Source of the DNA: Tubiluchus corallicola
Lineage: Eukaryota; Priapulida; Priapulimorpha; Priapulimorphida; Tubiluchidae
Direction: 5' to 3'
Assembly: GCA_030141605.1 (NCBI GenBank)
Contig: JAQGDQ010000082.1
Span: 112,501-176,500 of the forward strand
DNA length: 64,000 bases
The notes under the pieces are model-generated. The model was not told the origin of the DNA. It ran no database searches and was given only the letters and a program-made list of their open reading frames with translations. Below, in pieces: positions 46,614 through 59,541 of this stretch. The translations under genes were made by a program, and so were the position numbers. Within the stretch, counting starts at the first letter, position 1. Each line of letters opens with the position of its first letter.

Positions 46614-46616
46614 TCA
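46606..46616 (-). promoter_or_regulatory. Stop codon in readthrough-type context (TGA CAA CTA)
   Basis: The stop at 46,616-46,614 is TGA, followed on the minus strand by CAA CTA. The six bases fit CAR-YYA, the context known from tobacco mosaic virus-type stop-codon readthrough. The stop is also TGA followed by C, the leakiest class. That the site works in this organism is inference. Confidence 0.5.
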
Positions 46617-49600
46617 GGCAACAGACGATGACCGATAACTTGTCACTTCCAGAGTGCGCATGCGATCAGCCAGCAGCTTTTGGTAACCCACATATCTGCA
46701 AAATGGCTCTTGTAATTTCATCTCGTAAAGATAATAAAATATGATCATGAGATGAAGAGATAAAAGGCAGATTTTATTAATGACAAAAATAGACACAAAT
46801 CATGCAATTAATAAAATAATCTCACAACAGTGAAAAAAGATACCAAAGCATTAAGAAAAAATTATTTTTTATTATGGTGTTTTTTATTAAATGATCAAAA
46901 AATGAATTGACATAAGTGCAATCTTTTTGTTTTTAATCACACTGCCAAATATGTCAATAAATATCTCACCATGCCATAACTGACAGCTGGTCATGCCTCA
47001 AGCACAAACAAATTAATGTATAAACTTAAAAATTTCAATACAATTAATCCAAACCACACCAAAATTTGATGAGTTCTTCTTTTCATCATGCTCCATTCCC
47101 TGTACTTCGTTTTGTGCAAATTAGTTAAATAAAACTTGCATAATCCTGCTTGTTTGACAGACAGACAAGCAACCAAATGAAGACATAACCTCCTTGGCAG
47201 GGGTAATTATTGTAAATTCCAGAGCATATTGCATGTACAACTCAAATTCACTATCAAGAATGTATTAGTTTTGTTATTGTAGAGTGAACCTTACAATACT
47301 TGGCTACCACCCGAAAAAACAAGCTGTAGTTTACAATTCGAAGCAAAAAGTCTGTGTATCTTCGGTAATTCCGTAAAATAGATAAAAGTTTGCTTAGGCT
47401 AAATGATCTTGCAATTACTCTGTGGAGAACCGATCACTTGCACTAAATGTAGACATATTTTGCAAGAAACACCCTACATAACAAGGCTATACTAGGATTT
47501 TTCACAAAATCATACATATCAATAGAGATAAACTTACTTTTTACGAATCCTTTCTTCTTCAGCTGCTTCCTCCTCCTCGAACTTTTTGATTATGCCTCTA
47601 AGCTCGGTTTCAGTCAGATTAATGTACTGAGCAATCTACATACATAAAAATATAATGTCAGTTACAATCTAACAGCAAATGTATCAAATTTTATGGTTCT
47701 ATTGAAAAACGAGTGGATGAAAACGTTACCAGTGAAAACAGCACAAAAACAAAATTATATTAAATAATAACTTGAAACTATACTTTTTATAAATACAAAC
47801 TCTTAATGACTATATATTAATAAATGATCTGCAATGCCAGTAAATCACATACTGATTCATAAAATAAAAAATATACAATGAAATTGAAATAGATATAGAA
47901 AATAATGCAAGCTCAAAATTATCTACCGCATATTCCAATTTTGGACAGGGGTTAAATATGTTTGGTACCATACACTTCTGTTCTTCATGATCTTTCATTT
48001 AGTCAATTTAAAACTAATTAATTAATTAACTAATTAACAAAGAAACTGCTACTACAATTTTTTGTTAAAATCATGTTAAAATTCTAAACTAGGTTGCAAA
48101 TTGTCAGAAAATTTTTACCTCAAAAGGTAGATCTGGTTTCAAATTTGCCTCCATTATGTAGATTTTACAAGCCTCCTCACTGGGACCCATTATTATTCTT
48201 ACTAACAATGGATACTCATCTTCCAAAATACGAGACCATACTGTTAACAATAAGAATAAAAAAATTATGCTTACATTTACATTAATTCACACCAGAACTA
48301 TTTATTTTTAGTTATTTATCTCATGGAAGTACTGTGACTATAAGTACTCTCTACACTTAGACTGTTACATACCTGTCTGTTACAAAACTGCGTGTTACAT
48401 ATGTCACAGTAAGGAAGCCTCTTATAATGGCACGTCACCATAGTAGTACTCAAAAATTTAAGGACACTTTTTTGTTATTATCCACAAATTAAACAATTTA
48501 AGGATAATTCGTTAAAAATTATTTGACACATAAATACGCTCATATGATACAATGTTCTCTGTTGCCTTTGAACTTTTGAGGTTCAAGAACAATCGCGTGT
48601 CGTGTTCAATCTCATTTTTGCCAAGGAAATCGGTGATTTTTTTCCTAGTTGTTAGTTGTAAACTGAAACTGTTCCAATGAAAGTCATACATATTTTGTGT
48701 ACTTCGACGAAAATATGTTTTACTGAGTTAAAAAAGCCACTTAAAACATTTAATAAGTAAATTTAACAAAGTCCTGCATGAAGTACACCTTACTGCTAGT
48801 GGCATTATCACTTGTACTAATTTCATATCGAAAACCTAGTCATCATCTAATGTACGTTTTAACTCTTTTAACAACTTTTAAAGACTCCAAACTTTCTATT
48901 GACAACAAAGTATGAAGTGGATAAAAAACACCATTCAGTAAAATGCTTCGTGTGAATTTCAATATTAGCAATCATTATTTTTCATATACCTCATGTTATG
49001 AAAGTTTTCACTGATCATTATGTACTGTTTAATATAATAGCCCATAGCACAACCTTATCTATACATCTTATCATTGTAGTATAGGGGTGGTAGACTAGAT
49101 GACCTTTTGTATTTTCGCCATCTCTCTTGGCTATTACAACATTTGTATCTTATAAGCTTTCTATGTTATTGAAGCAAATCAACTATTCTGTATTCTGTAA
49201 TATACTCTCCAAAAAAAATCTTGATTCTGAAATAAACTGGTTCCACTAGAACTATGGTAATTTGCTGCAAAAACAAGGTATACATTTGAATGATTCCAAA
49301 CACAATAAATTTGTGTTACTACAGTTCTGAAAGGACCATTATTAAATGTAATCAGTGTTCTTTACCGTGAAAAAAGCAAAGATGTTTAGGTACAGAACCA
49401 AAATACACAGAATGCTGTACTATGCAAACAATTGGGAAATAAACTAAGGCCACAAATAGGCCTATGCATCTGCTACACATCAGAGAGAAACTTTACAACT
49501 GCTATAACATATAAATCAATGAAGATTTGTTTATAAATCTTTGTACCTCCATTTTCCAAAACCTTGAACAGAGCAAACTCTGAAGACGGATTTAACACCT

Positions 49601-52600
49601 TGAATTTCTTGAGCAAGGCTCTAAGCACGGCATCTGTTACATCTAGGCTGGATACACACACAGTAGACGTTGTCCCATGCTGTGGGGTGAAAACAGCTGT
49701 CTGAAATAAAAAATAGTTGAAATGAATAGGTGTAACAGTATTAGTACCAGATTTCCGTACCATAATATAAGATGATGAAGTATGCAAAAAATATAAAAAT
49801 GCAATATTCTACAAGGTCACTGACAACTTTTTTGAATGCATTTGGTTCCTGCTCTTGGCTACAAATTTCATGGCGGCAAACAACAAATAATCAATTGGAG
49901 AATAATGATGAATAGCAGTTAATTCAACAGTTAACTCCACAATTGTTAACTCAACAATTTGCTAATTCGACATGAACACATTTTACAGCCTGCTTCGGCT
50001 GTCTTCAGTTCAAACCACTAAAAAGGTTTTTTTTTGTAAATTACCAATACATTAAAGGGAAACAGAGCAAAAGCTAAACAAATGCAGCTCTTATAATAAA
50101 GAATTTGTAAAAAAAAGTGAATTTACTATGCAACTGTCAACAGCAACCAGAATCCTCAAAAATAAAGCAGAAAGCCTATAACCATTGTATGCATTTTAAA
50201 TGTTACTTTCTGCACCATTTGTCATTACTAAATATACACTAATAGACTCAAAAGCCAAAAAAATTATTACTATCACACAAATTTCTATTTGCACTGTTAA
50301 CTACTTGTGTATTCTATTATACGTGTATTCATAAATTATATAGATCTATAAAATCCAAATGAATTCAGATTTGAAACACTATCTAATGTTACTAGCTATA
50401 TAAGAATACTTTAAAATGTTATACTAATTTCAACAAAAATATATAGATGGCTTAAAAAATACTAGTGTATGCAAAATAGCAAAATTACTCTTATGGATTA
50501 CTCTATACCTCTTGATTGTAGAAATGCCCATTTATAGAGAATCGTCTGCGTCGGCTAAGAAAGCGATGGCGACCCAGAGTTTTTGCTCTTCGCTGAACAA
50601 CTGGAGCTGCCTCTTTATTAGGTGAGAGTGGAGGGTGATCTATTATAAAAAACGACAGACCAAACTAAAAAAATTACTAAAAAATAGCAATAAATAGAAA
50701 GGGCAGTATCGTACAATATACAATTAATGTATGGATTCTGGAAATACATAAGAGTTGGAAACTTACAAATATTTGGTTAAACTAAATCAGAGCAGACTCC
50801 TATTAGGTGGGAAATGAAGTCGGATAAAAAATAAGGACACCAACAATGTAAAAAACATGTCTGTACACTTGACAATGCCTCGCAGCCCATGATATTGTAA
50901 TAGTAATAGTTTTAACATGTTCTAATAGCTAGCTAATACCTTACCTAGTTAATAATTTCTTCTTCCCAAACAGGATCCTGCTGGTAAATCACTATGCACA
51001 CAGACTAATGCATAATTAAAAAAAGTCCACGTAAAACAACTAATGTTACTTAACTAATGCAGAAGACGGTTTTGCTTTGCCCACACGTTACATGGCGGTT
51101 GTAGTTAAGACATATTGCTGTGGTACACTTAACCTTTTACCTACAGCAACTGTGCGTGCACACAACAAAACTGTGAAAAGATTATTAAACTAAATCAATC
51201 TAAGAAATAACACTAATTTATCACCAATGCACATGCGCCTTTTAGGATAAATCCTTGACCAACTTACCAGGTGAATTAGGCGGTACTGGCGGCAGAGGTG
51301 ATGCAACTTTTGTTGTGTCTTCTGTTGCACCTACTTCTTGTAAACTGTACCTTTTTGACTTCATCTTTGGCGAATGAAACCTTGGATAAATGGTTTGTGC
51401 TGACTCTAACTCTGTCACGGTTACGCCATCATTATTTGTACGAGTGTCCAGCACTACTGACCTTGTCTTTTCCACAAAAATAAAGTAAACCAAACTAAAA
51501 GATGCAGAACATTCACAAAATGTGGTACTAATAAACAGTGCCTACCATTTGTTTGAAATTAAGCAAAACTATGTCCAACATTATTTGTTATACGAATTTT
51601 ATGAAAAGTGTTAATACTGAAGTTTATTATACAGTGACCATGCTTGTTGTGGTCGGTGTTAACAGAGTGAACTTAAATACTGAAGTTTGTTATGCAGTGA
51701 TCACTGCTTGTTGTGCTCAGGGTTAAACAGAGTGAACTTAAATACTGAAGTTTGTTATACAATGATCACTGCTTGTTATGCTCAGGGTTAAGCAGAGTGA
51801 ACTTAAATACTGAAGTTTGTCATACAGTGACCACCGCTTGTTGTGGTCGGCATTAACAGAGTGAGCTTAAATACTGAAGTTTGTTATGCAGTGATCACTG
51901 CTTGTTGTGCTCAGGGTTAAACAGAGTGTTCTTAAATACTGAAGTTTGTTATACAGTGATCACCATTTGTTATGCTCAACGTTAACAGAGTGAGCTTAAA
52001 TACTGAAGTTTGTTATACAGTGATCACCATTTGTTATGCTCAACGTTAACAGAGTGAGCTTAAATACTGAAGTTTGTTATACAGTGATCACCACATGCTG
52101 TGTTTATCATTAGCGCAATGAGCTAAACCATTTTGTACACTCAAAGTTTTTCGTGTGTATACTAAAATCATTTTTAGTACATGCACTCTTACTGCTCACT
52201 TAAAACCATCTCAAGGCATTCAAATCAGAGCAGATATTTCATCAATTATGCAAACTTTTACATTCTAAGATGAAGAGTTCGTCAATAATCTGCTACGAGG
52301 AAAGGAAGTTAAAAAGTTTTGTGAGGCGCCACCATTTTTATATAAGTGGCATTCTGGCTTAGTTTTATCCTACTTATACATGTGTCTTTCAATAAAAAGC
52401 TTATTTAAAATATTTTTGTCCTGATAATCAACAACTATGGTACTGGTAGCAAAATTTAACATGTATAAGTTTGTGCAAAGATTGGAATTTACCAAGAACT
52501 CAAATTGTGTACAACATCAACTGCAAAATTTACCAAAGTGTATAACAACACAACATAATTATGCAACATGTACACAATCTTCTGTTTAATCTTCTCACTC

Positions 52601-55600
52601 ATGTAATCAGCTCAAATGGGTTTTCCCCAACTGAGCACACAAAGCAGTGCAGTTAAACGCAACATGATAGTCAACACCCTCACCTCATCCTGGTTAGAAG
52701 CTTCAGCTGAATTTTCCACGTTCTTATGTTCCTGCTATAAGTTACAAGAAAGAAAATAATTTAGTATGGAAGAAAGTTAGATTTAAGAAATAAAATAGCT
52801 TGAAAATAGGTTCGCCCACACAAGTTAGTGATTGGTTAGAAACCACACCAGTCTTTTTTGTGTTTTACATCATTTATACAGATATTAGCATCTATTTAAC
52901 ACAGATTAATTCTGTTAGTATGCATAGTTGGCTTTATATAAGGATATAATGGTTTTCCTCACATAATGACAGAATTACTAGTGTTTACTCGGGTTTCCTT
53001 TCCCTTACACCAGCGGTTGGACACTGCTAACGCAGCAGTCAATGACTTACTAGTAGGGAAAACGGTTTACAATTCTCCACATAATTTAAATACCCTAATG
53101 CTAACCATAAAACTACAGCCCTAACTGTAATCCATTTCACAAACTAATTTCTTATGTGTGGGGAATTGTAAACTTTAGCCCTATTAAGTACCTACTGCAC
53201 AAATGTACTGCAGAAGAAAGCATTTAAAGTTTAAATTCTGCAATAATGGATACCGCATTACAAATGTCTGCATTTTACTCTTGGAACCAGGTAGAAATAT
53301 GAGGCTTGGGTATTAAACAATGAGGGTTATTACTCAGGTACCAAATGCAAACACTAATAATTACTGGACAAAATTTCATTATTTGTTAATCAAATGAGGC
53401 ACCTGGATATAACGTCAAATAACTGATCATGAAATATTTTTAATTCCACAAAAAATGGAAAGTAAAAACTGCACTTGGTCATTTCAGGTGTTTTTTGTGA
53501 GACACACCAGGCTACACAACATATGTGAGGTGGTGCACAACATGATTTGAAAGACTTTCCCTGAGGTACACTAGTAGACCGTTTCCTTACAGGTACAGTA
53601 TCTTGCACAGTGATCATTTTTCGGAAAGGATCCTCGTAACTGTTGCGGAACTTTGAGGAAACGGACTCCAGAAAAAATTCTGCAACTACATTGGCAGAAA
53701 AATTATGTTCACGGTCAGAAGAAAAAAAGAAATGGAATGGGTCTAAAATTTCATTCAAAATTCCCTGGACGAGTACATGGGCAATTGTGTGATTTTCCAC
53801 TGGGAAATCAAAAACATCTGTAAAGGCTTTTGAAAAAACTAAGCCGCTGCTGCAGAGTGACTCAACACACAACTTGAAATGTTTGCAGCATCGCATATTA
53901 CTAATAAAAGAGGGTTTGATTTAATGGCCATTATCACTAATATCATTATAAAGTATATTTAATTTTGTGCAAAATGTTACTGCAGAGGGTTATAATAAAA
54001 AATGAACTTGTTAGTTTGGACAATTCTAAAGAAAAACCAAACCTGCTTCACTCGATCAATATAGCTGCCATTTTGATCATCATTATTTGTTTGATCATTG
54101 AGATCATCGATCATGCCTTCCGAATCAGATTCCAGACGATTTCCTTTCCGAAACTGAGTGGGGGGCACATTGTCTTTCTCCCGCAAAAAAATGAGGCGCC
54201 TTACGCCCCAATAAATTTTTAAAACGCCGTCAACAATAAGTCGACCATTGCGCTGAAAAAGTGATAACAAGAATTCTTCATGAAAAGCAATCACAAATAC
54301 AGTGGAATTGCTTATAAGATTCATGGATAATAAATCCAGCTACTTTTTCTGGCCACTATGACTGCAACAGAACAGCAATAATACATTAATCTAGTAAAAT
54401 CTGGCATTAAATCCATTACCTTTAACCTACTGAATCCAAGCCTTGCTTAATAAATCCACAAGGCACACTTTGAAAGCACAAAATTGGGACGTAAGGCCAC
54501 ACAACTGTCCCACATTTTAACTTTGGCTAGGTTAGCATCTTTATTTAAGCATTTTTTACATCTTTGCATTTTTCCACTTAATGTTCAAACAGGTCAGTAG
54601 GAAATCTGCTATCTGTGACACAAGACACACAAGTAAATTTTTTTTAGGGTAACTTACAAGATGTAGATGCAGTGAATGTTTTACACTGTAGGCAACAAAG
54701 AAAGCGGCAACATAGTGGATGGCCCAATTAGGCATTGAAAAAATACGGCAACAGTGTCACATAAAAACATGAAACAAAGGTACAGAAAAAAGGTCATGTA
54801 AGGAAACCATAAGTGAAAATTTCCCCAATGTACAAGATGATTTTTTGACTTGTGAATTCAACTTTTGAATCGATGCTCTATGAACAATGTTTTCCTTACC
54901 TCTCGACAAGCTAGCTGCCTGCTTTTATTGTCAAAATAAGCATTATACGCTTTTATCTTTGACAGCAAATCTTCCCTGTAAAAGAGAGTATATAATTTTT
55001 ACAAAATAAAAAAAATTATAACACAGAACCACTTTAAATACAAAAACAGAAATTAATTTTAGCAAGTATAGCAGAAAATTGATAGATAAGTAGTCAAGAC
55101 ACTATGAAATTATTATAAAAATTAAATTACATTGAATTTTAATTAATGTTGCGTACCTTTTGATCTGCATCATTGGATAGCGGTCCTTTGGTCCATAACT
55201 GGCAAAGGCTTCAACCTGGAAACCATAGCCGAGAGCTGTTGGACCAAACAGAGCTGCATAGCATGGCTGATGACAGTAAGGCATGCCTTTGTGCTGGGCA
55301 AAATAAAAATTACTCGATTACGAGAAGTTGTCATTATAAATATCGATAAAATAATGATCAGCAGTTGCAATAAACTGTTAATGAGTCATGACTGTACTTT
55401 GCTACAGTCAGAAACTGCAGACTTTTAAATTGTTAGATGGCACAATATACAATTCATTCTAGCTAATTATGATAGCACATTTCACAGCTACAAACTTGCC
55501 TATTGCAACCAGTAGTTAATCATTATATCTCTATCAATTAACTATCAGTACCAAAGCATTCTAATTAATAGTGAAAGCTCAAGAACTTGTCGTAAGTATA

Positions 55601-57297
55601 AGTTATCCTCATGCCACAAACACCTAGCTAGATCATCTAAATGGAATTGTTTCAATTAGAAGGCATCGTATAAATATTTAGCAATCTTACTCAAATATAT
55701 AGTTAAGCAATACACCATGTATAACAGTACCTATTCTTATGCAATACATTTAAAACCAGAGTAGCTCTAATATACAAATTTCCCTAATTTCAGTTCTGAA
55801 GAAAATTACGAATGTACCATTTCATCTTCTTAGCTACTGATAAAACTTCGTTTCTTTCAGAAAGAGATTTGATTTCATTTACTGCACAATAAATTTGTTG
55901 TTTTGTTGCTCAACAGGCATAACATAAAAATATTCACATAACATTTTGTTAGAAATTGAGAAGCAAAGTACAATATTAGCATATAATTTCCAGCAAAGAA
56001 CTTAAAACATAAATCCACTTTACATAGCAAAGGTTGTCTGAAACTAGTGACATGATAATATAAAATCATACGATGTTTTAAACTTCAGTAAACTATTTTA
56101 CCTCGGCATGTTGGCCAGGATTTAACTGTTTGCCGCACTCCTCACATCTTAAGCAAGCTGGATGCCAATCATAACCCAGCGAGGTCTTTCTTTCGGCTAC
56201 AATGATTATGAAAACAGACATGTTACATGTTTATCATATTAATCTAGCAAACACTGAAGAATGTATGTAAGATATTTATTCACAAATAGTCAATCTATAT
56301 GTATGTGCCACCTGGGGTCCTAACCTCATGGCTTTTATATCCTCAAAGTGTGTATTATCCTCCAGCAGAACATGTACAAACCAAAAGACCTCAGCTAACT
56401 CATGTTAAACATGACTTTAGGGCCATGCACATATAACAGTATCAAGTTTTAGGCCGATTTTGAGGACTTATCTACCTTGCATTATAACAGTGTTATGTGG
56501 ATGACCCCTTGCATTGATTATTCCTACCACAAATCTGTATACACATCCTACTCAAGACTGACAATAGACCGATTAAATTAATCTTGCAATGAATTGCTGA
56601 CTGTACATTCTAGGAATTATAAGTTGCTTCTACACCAACAGAATTCATTGACTACAAATTAATGTAGCCGTACCTTCCGAATACTACTTACCGTAAAACA
56701 AAATTTAAAGTTAAATTTTAAACAGGAATTGAATTGAAGTGACTTAAATGAAGTTTATTTTTTCTCCAATGTACAAATGTACAGTAACCACTTCCAGTCT
56801 GTAGGGGTGCAATAGTTGAATACTATACAGGTAAATAGGGCCTAATTGCTAGTAATAAGTAAAAAGGAGAGAGGATAGCAAGCCGACCAAAAGGTCATCA
56901 AGTCAGCCATCATTTTAAAATGTTAAAATTAAATTATCACAGGCGGCACTAGTGAGTAATGCGGTACAGACAATAAATTAACTTAACCAGCTTGATTTCT
57001 TTAATTAGTAGTTTCTAAACAAAAATTGAGGCAATTAACACATGATTTTATGTATATTTGCAATTAGGTTGATAAATGAATGTTTCATTTAACAATTTTA
57101 TAATTCATGTTACAGTGACAGAAAAAAGCACTAAGTACAGCTTAAGCAATGATATGCAATCGATATGTGAACAAAAGTGTAAATCACTAGCCACAATGCT
57201 GCAAATGGCCTAAAGATCATATATGGATAGCTTGTAAAGTAGTTCACAATGTCTTACCAAAATACACCGGTTTCTTACACTTATGGCACTCGGACAT
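46614..57297 (-). CDS. Rassf: LIM-RA-SARAH RASSF protein (12 exons)
   Basis: A cytoplasmic RAS-association scaffold that pairs with MST/Hippo kinases through its SARAH helix. Coding exons (minus): 57297-57258, 56196-56102, 55293-55157, 54975-54900, 54252-54043, 52731-52684, 51466-51268, 50639-50509, 49700-49547, 48240-48119, 47635-47538, 46695-46614. All have GT-AG borders, phases agree, and the total is 463 codons plus TGA. Residues 1-60 form a CRIP-like LIM finger ([27 protein letters not shown]). Residues 90-140 have the RASSF2/4/6-type [12 protein letters not shown] and [16 protein letters not shown] proline motif PLPPVPP and a basic [12 protein letters not shown] stretch precede the RA domain (about 313-403: [27 protein letters not shown]). 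SARAH starts at [20 protein letters not shown]. Drosophila RASSF has the same LIM-RA-SARAH layout. The frame stays open past the stop (see 45,870-46,613). Confidence 0.93.
51608..52130. repeat. 64/65-bp minisatellite in a RASSF intron
   Basis: Eight units start at about 51,612, 51,674, 51,739, 51,804, 51,868, 51,933, 51,997 and 52,061. Each reads TTAAATACTGAAGTTTGTTA, then CAGTGATCAC, CTTGTTGTG and TTAACAGAGTGA. The sixth and seventh units are nearly identical; the outermost units are the most diverged. It lies in the intron between exons 6 and 7 of the RASSF gene. Confidence 0.95.
53054..53186. mobile_element. Small palindromic MITE, copy 1 (RASSF intron)
   Basis: Inverted ends: GTTTACAATTCTCCACATAA (53,075-53,094) faces TTATGTGTGGGGAATTGTAA-C (53,152-53,173). 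The interior has ACCCTAATGCTAACC and CCCTAACTGTAAT, resembling degenerate CCCTAA repeats. It shares ends and CACAAACTAATTTCTT with the copy at 62,414, so the two define a family. Confidence 0.75.
53390..53896 (-). CDS. Unidentified 168-codon ORF inside a RASSF intron
   Basis: An ATG ORF on the same strand as RASSF, between exons 5 and 6. The product is not low-complexity: Cys-rich at both ends ([23 protein letters not shown]) with an acidic/aromatic middle ([17 protein letters not shown]). An acceptor-like CTCTTTTATTAG lies just upstream, but splicing exon 5 to it would read TAA at once, so it is not a simple cassette exon of RASSF. No family is recognised. It may be a nested gene, a decayed insertion, or chance. 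Confidence 0.25.
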   Translation of the reverse strand: MRCCKHFKLCVESLCSSGLVFSKAFTDVFDFPVENHTIAHVLVQGILNEILDPFHFFFSSDREHNFSANVVAEFFLESVSSKFRNSYEDPFRKMITVQDTVPVRKRSTSVPQGKSFKSCCAPPHICCVAWCVSQKTPEMTKCSFYFPFFVELKIFHDQLFDVISRCLI

Positions 57298-59320
57298 TTT
57301 TATCCTGTTTGCATGCTTCTTTGAGTTTCGTCGTGTTGTTTCCTGTAGATTTGTTTTACTGACTTTATTTTCTGTTAACTGTAAACAAGTTGTACAAGCA
57401 GCAGGACATCAACAGAAAGGTCCAAGTACAAGTTTCCATCTCATGCTGTCACATGCCACCACAAATGCCAATACTAAATCCAGTGCCAAAAAGCCTGAAA
57501 AATGTAGGAAATGATTGTGATTTAAGTATGATAAAGTTTCTGAAAAGTAGTCAATAGACTCAATTTCCATCATTTCTATGGCTTAAGCTCTTGCCTGTTG
57601 TTTAACCAAAAATAAGACCGTACAGAATAAAGTGTGGAAAAATGTACAAGATGTATAAATACTTAGTACATACAAGAAGGCCAAATTTTATGCAAAATGA
57701 ATTAGGAAACAGTAATCAGCATAGCCTACCTTGTGAAGCAGCAAGGGATGAAACAATAACATTTGTATGTTTATTCCAAACAGAAAATTATATCAAAATT
57801 AAGCTGGTTACAGAAAAGACAATTGCCATTTAGGTTTTCATTAATTTCACTATCTTTTTATACAGTTTGACACTTTGCAAGCTGCAGTTCAGCAATCATT
57901 GGCATAGCCTGCTCAGTGTGAATGGTTATGGCAGGACTGGAAACTGGCTCATTATCAAAGCTAATCCTCTAAGATGAGAAACTCAACCAGCCACATTCGA
58001 ATGTGAATACATCTTTTCTACATGAGATAAATAGCCAGAATCAGTATCGAATATTTCTGACATTCATCATTCATTTACTCATCAGTCTCAGCATTGCTCA
58101 CTAAGTACTCACAACAACCAATCAGCTATTTTCCAAAGCCTCTCACCCATTTAACCATAATGCGAAAATAGTCAGAAACCTTCACTCACTATGCATGAAA
58201 CAGCTTTTCTTTTTTATTTCGTTCTGTTTCTATTAACTTATTTGACTAGTTGTTTGCTTTAATTACAGAAATCAACAATAAGCAACTAAAAATTTAAAAT
58301 AAAAATGTTACCAGACATTTTAATCTTTTGTTAAACACAGCTTCAGAATTTCATTTGTCAAAGTGCACAAAAATGCAAATGAATGATAACTTTTAAGACG
58401 TGACTATCAATTTAATTTTAATTTGTTGAACTGTTATACATACACTTCAATTCACGCCTAGTGAATCACACTGAATGACTCATAACTTCTTTATGGGTTC
58501 TGAAAGCACTAAATAAATAAACTAGTTCAAATGTCGCACTGTAAAATTAATACGTAGTAAGTACGTATTAAAGGCATACAATTACAATTCATGTTTTAAT
58601 TTAATTTGGAAACGTCGCATTACTTAGCAAGCGAAATTTCAACTTTCAGCAGCTCGACATACTTAAAGGCCTAAGTACCAGGTGCTGGCATGCTGCGGGC
58701 AGACCCTAATGAAAATAAAACCAAAAAAATGAACAATGCAAAAATTCTAATTCTAACCGCTTCATAAAAATTGCTCGTCCAGTATCTAATAACCAAAAAT
58801 AACAATCAGAAATTACAAACCTAATTTTAGGATTACCGTCTTACTACAATATGGTATATCTTTGGCAGTCTGTGACGCTGCAGCTCATACACATTTTGTG
58901 AGTTCTTTTTTTTTCTACGACTGCGTCTTCTAGTTCGAGCGCTGTAGTTTAGACTGACGCTGCCGTGACGCACTGGCATCATAATAAATGCAAAGAAATC
59001 AAAGCTGGTTTTTTAAACAACATATTGACTACAACAGTAGCAATGGAAATAAGAACAGGAACAACAACGGCAACAATAACAAGAATTATTATGACAATTT
59101 ATGGCTAAGTGGGTAAACAAACGCTGCTTGCATACGAATGTCATGTAATGGCCTGAGGTTGTATACAATCTCGGTGTGCAAAAGGGTGTAGAATCTAGAT
59201 TGGCTAGCTGCAAAAGCCGAATTACGTTAACTTCAAACTAAGCAGCTGTTTCAAAAGTTCAAGAATATAATCACCACTCAAAAAAGCAAAAAAACCGCTT
59301 AAAATTAAAACTAACAGGTA
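57298..59320. other. RASSF 5' region and intergenic spacer
   Basis: The spacer between the annexin 3' end and the RASSF ATG. The ATG is preceded by AAAA (A at -3). A CpG-richer island at about 58,915-58,975 (GTCTTCTAGTTCGAGCGC, GCCGTGACGCACTGGC) is the best candidate for the RASSF start site or a non-coding first exon. No coding exon is seen. Confidence 0.45.
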
Positions 59321-59324
59321 CAAA

Positions 59325-59330
59325 TTTATT
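59325..59330 (-). terminator. Poly(A) signal of the annexin gene
   Basis: AATAAA on the minus strand, about 215 bp after the annexin stop codon. Confidence 0.5.
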
Positions 59331-59541
59331 TGACATAAAACAAAATTAATTTATCAAAAAATAAACTATTACAAAACAGAAACAATGTAGTCTGAAATGA
59401 ATTTTTAAAACAATTCTTATTCCATAAATGCACTAGGTTGAGAAGTTTACAGCAAGTATGTGACTGTACAATAACTTATATTGTACAGTGGTACATTGTC
59501 AGAGACTCAGGAATGAAGGTTCTTCAAATATTTCTGTCAGT

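Noticed and set aside
53390-53896. ORF as a cassette exon of RASSF
   Set aside because: Exon 5 ends in phase 0. Joining it at the available acceptor would give TAA as the first codon.
59013-59213. Cys/Tyr-rich ORF upstream of RASSF
   Set aside because: Derived from a degenerate AAC/ACA-rich stretch; no domain and no splice support.
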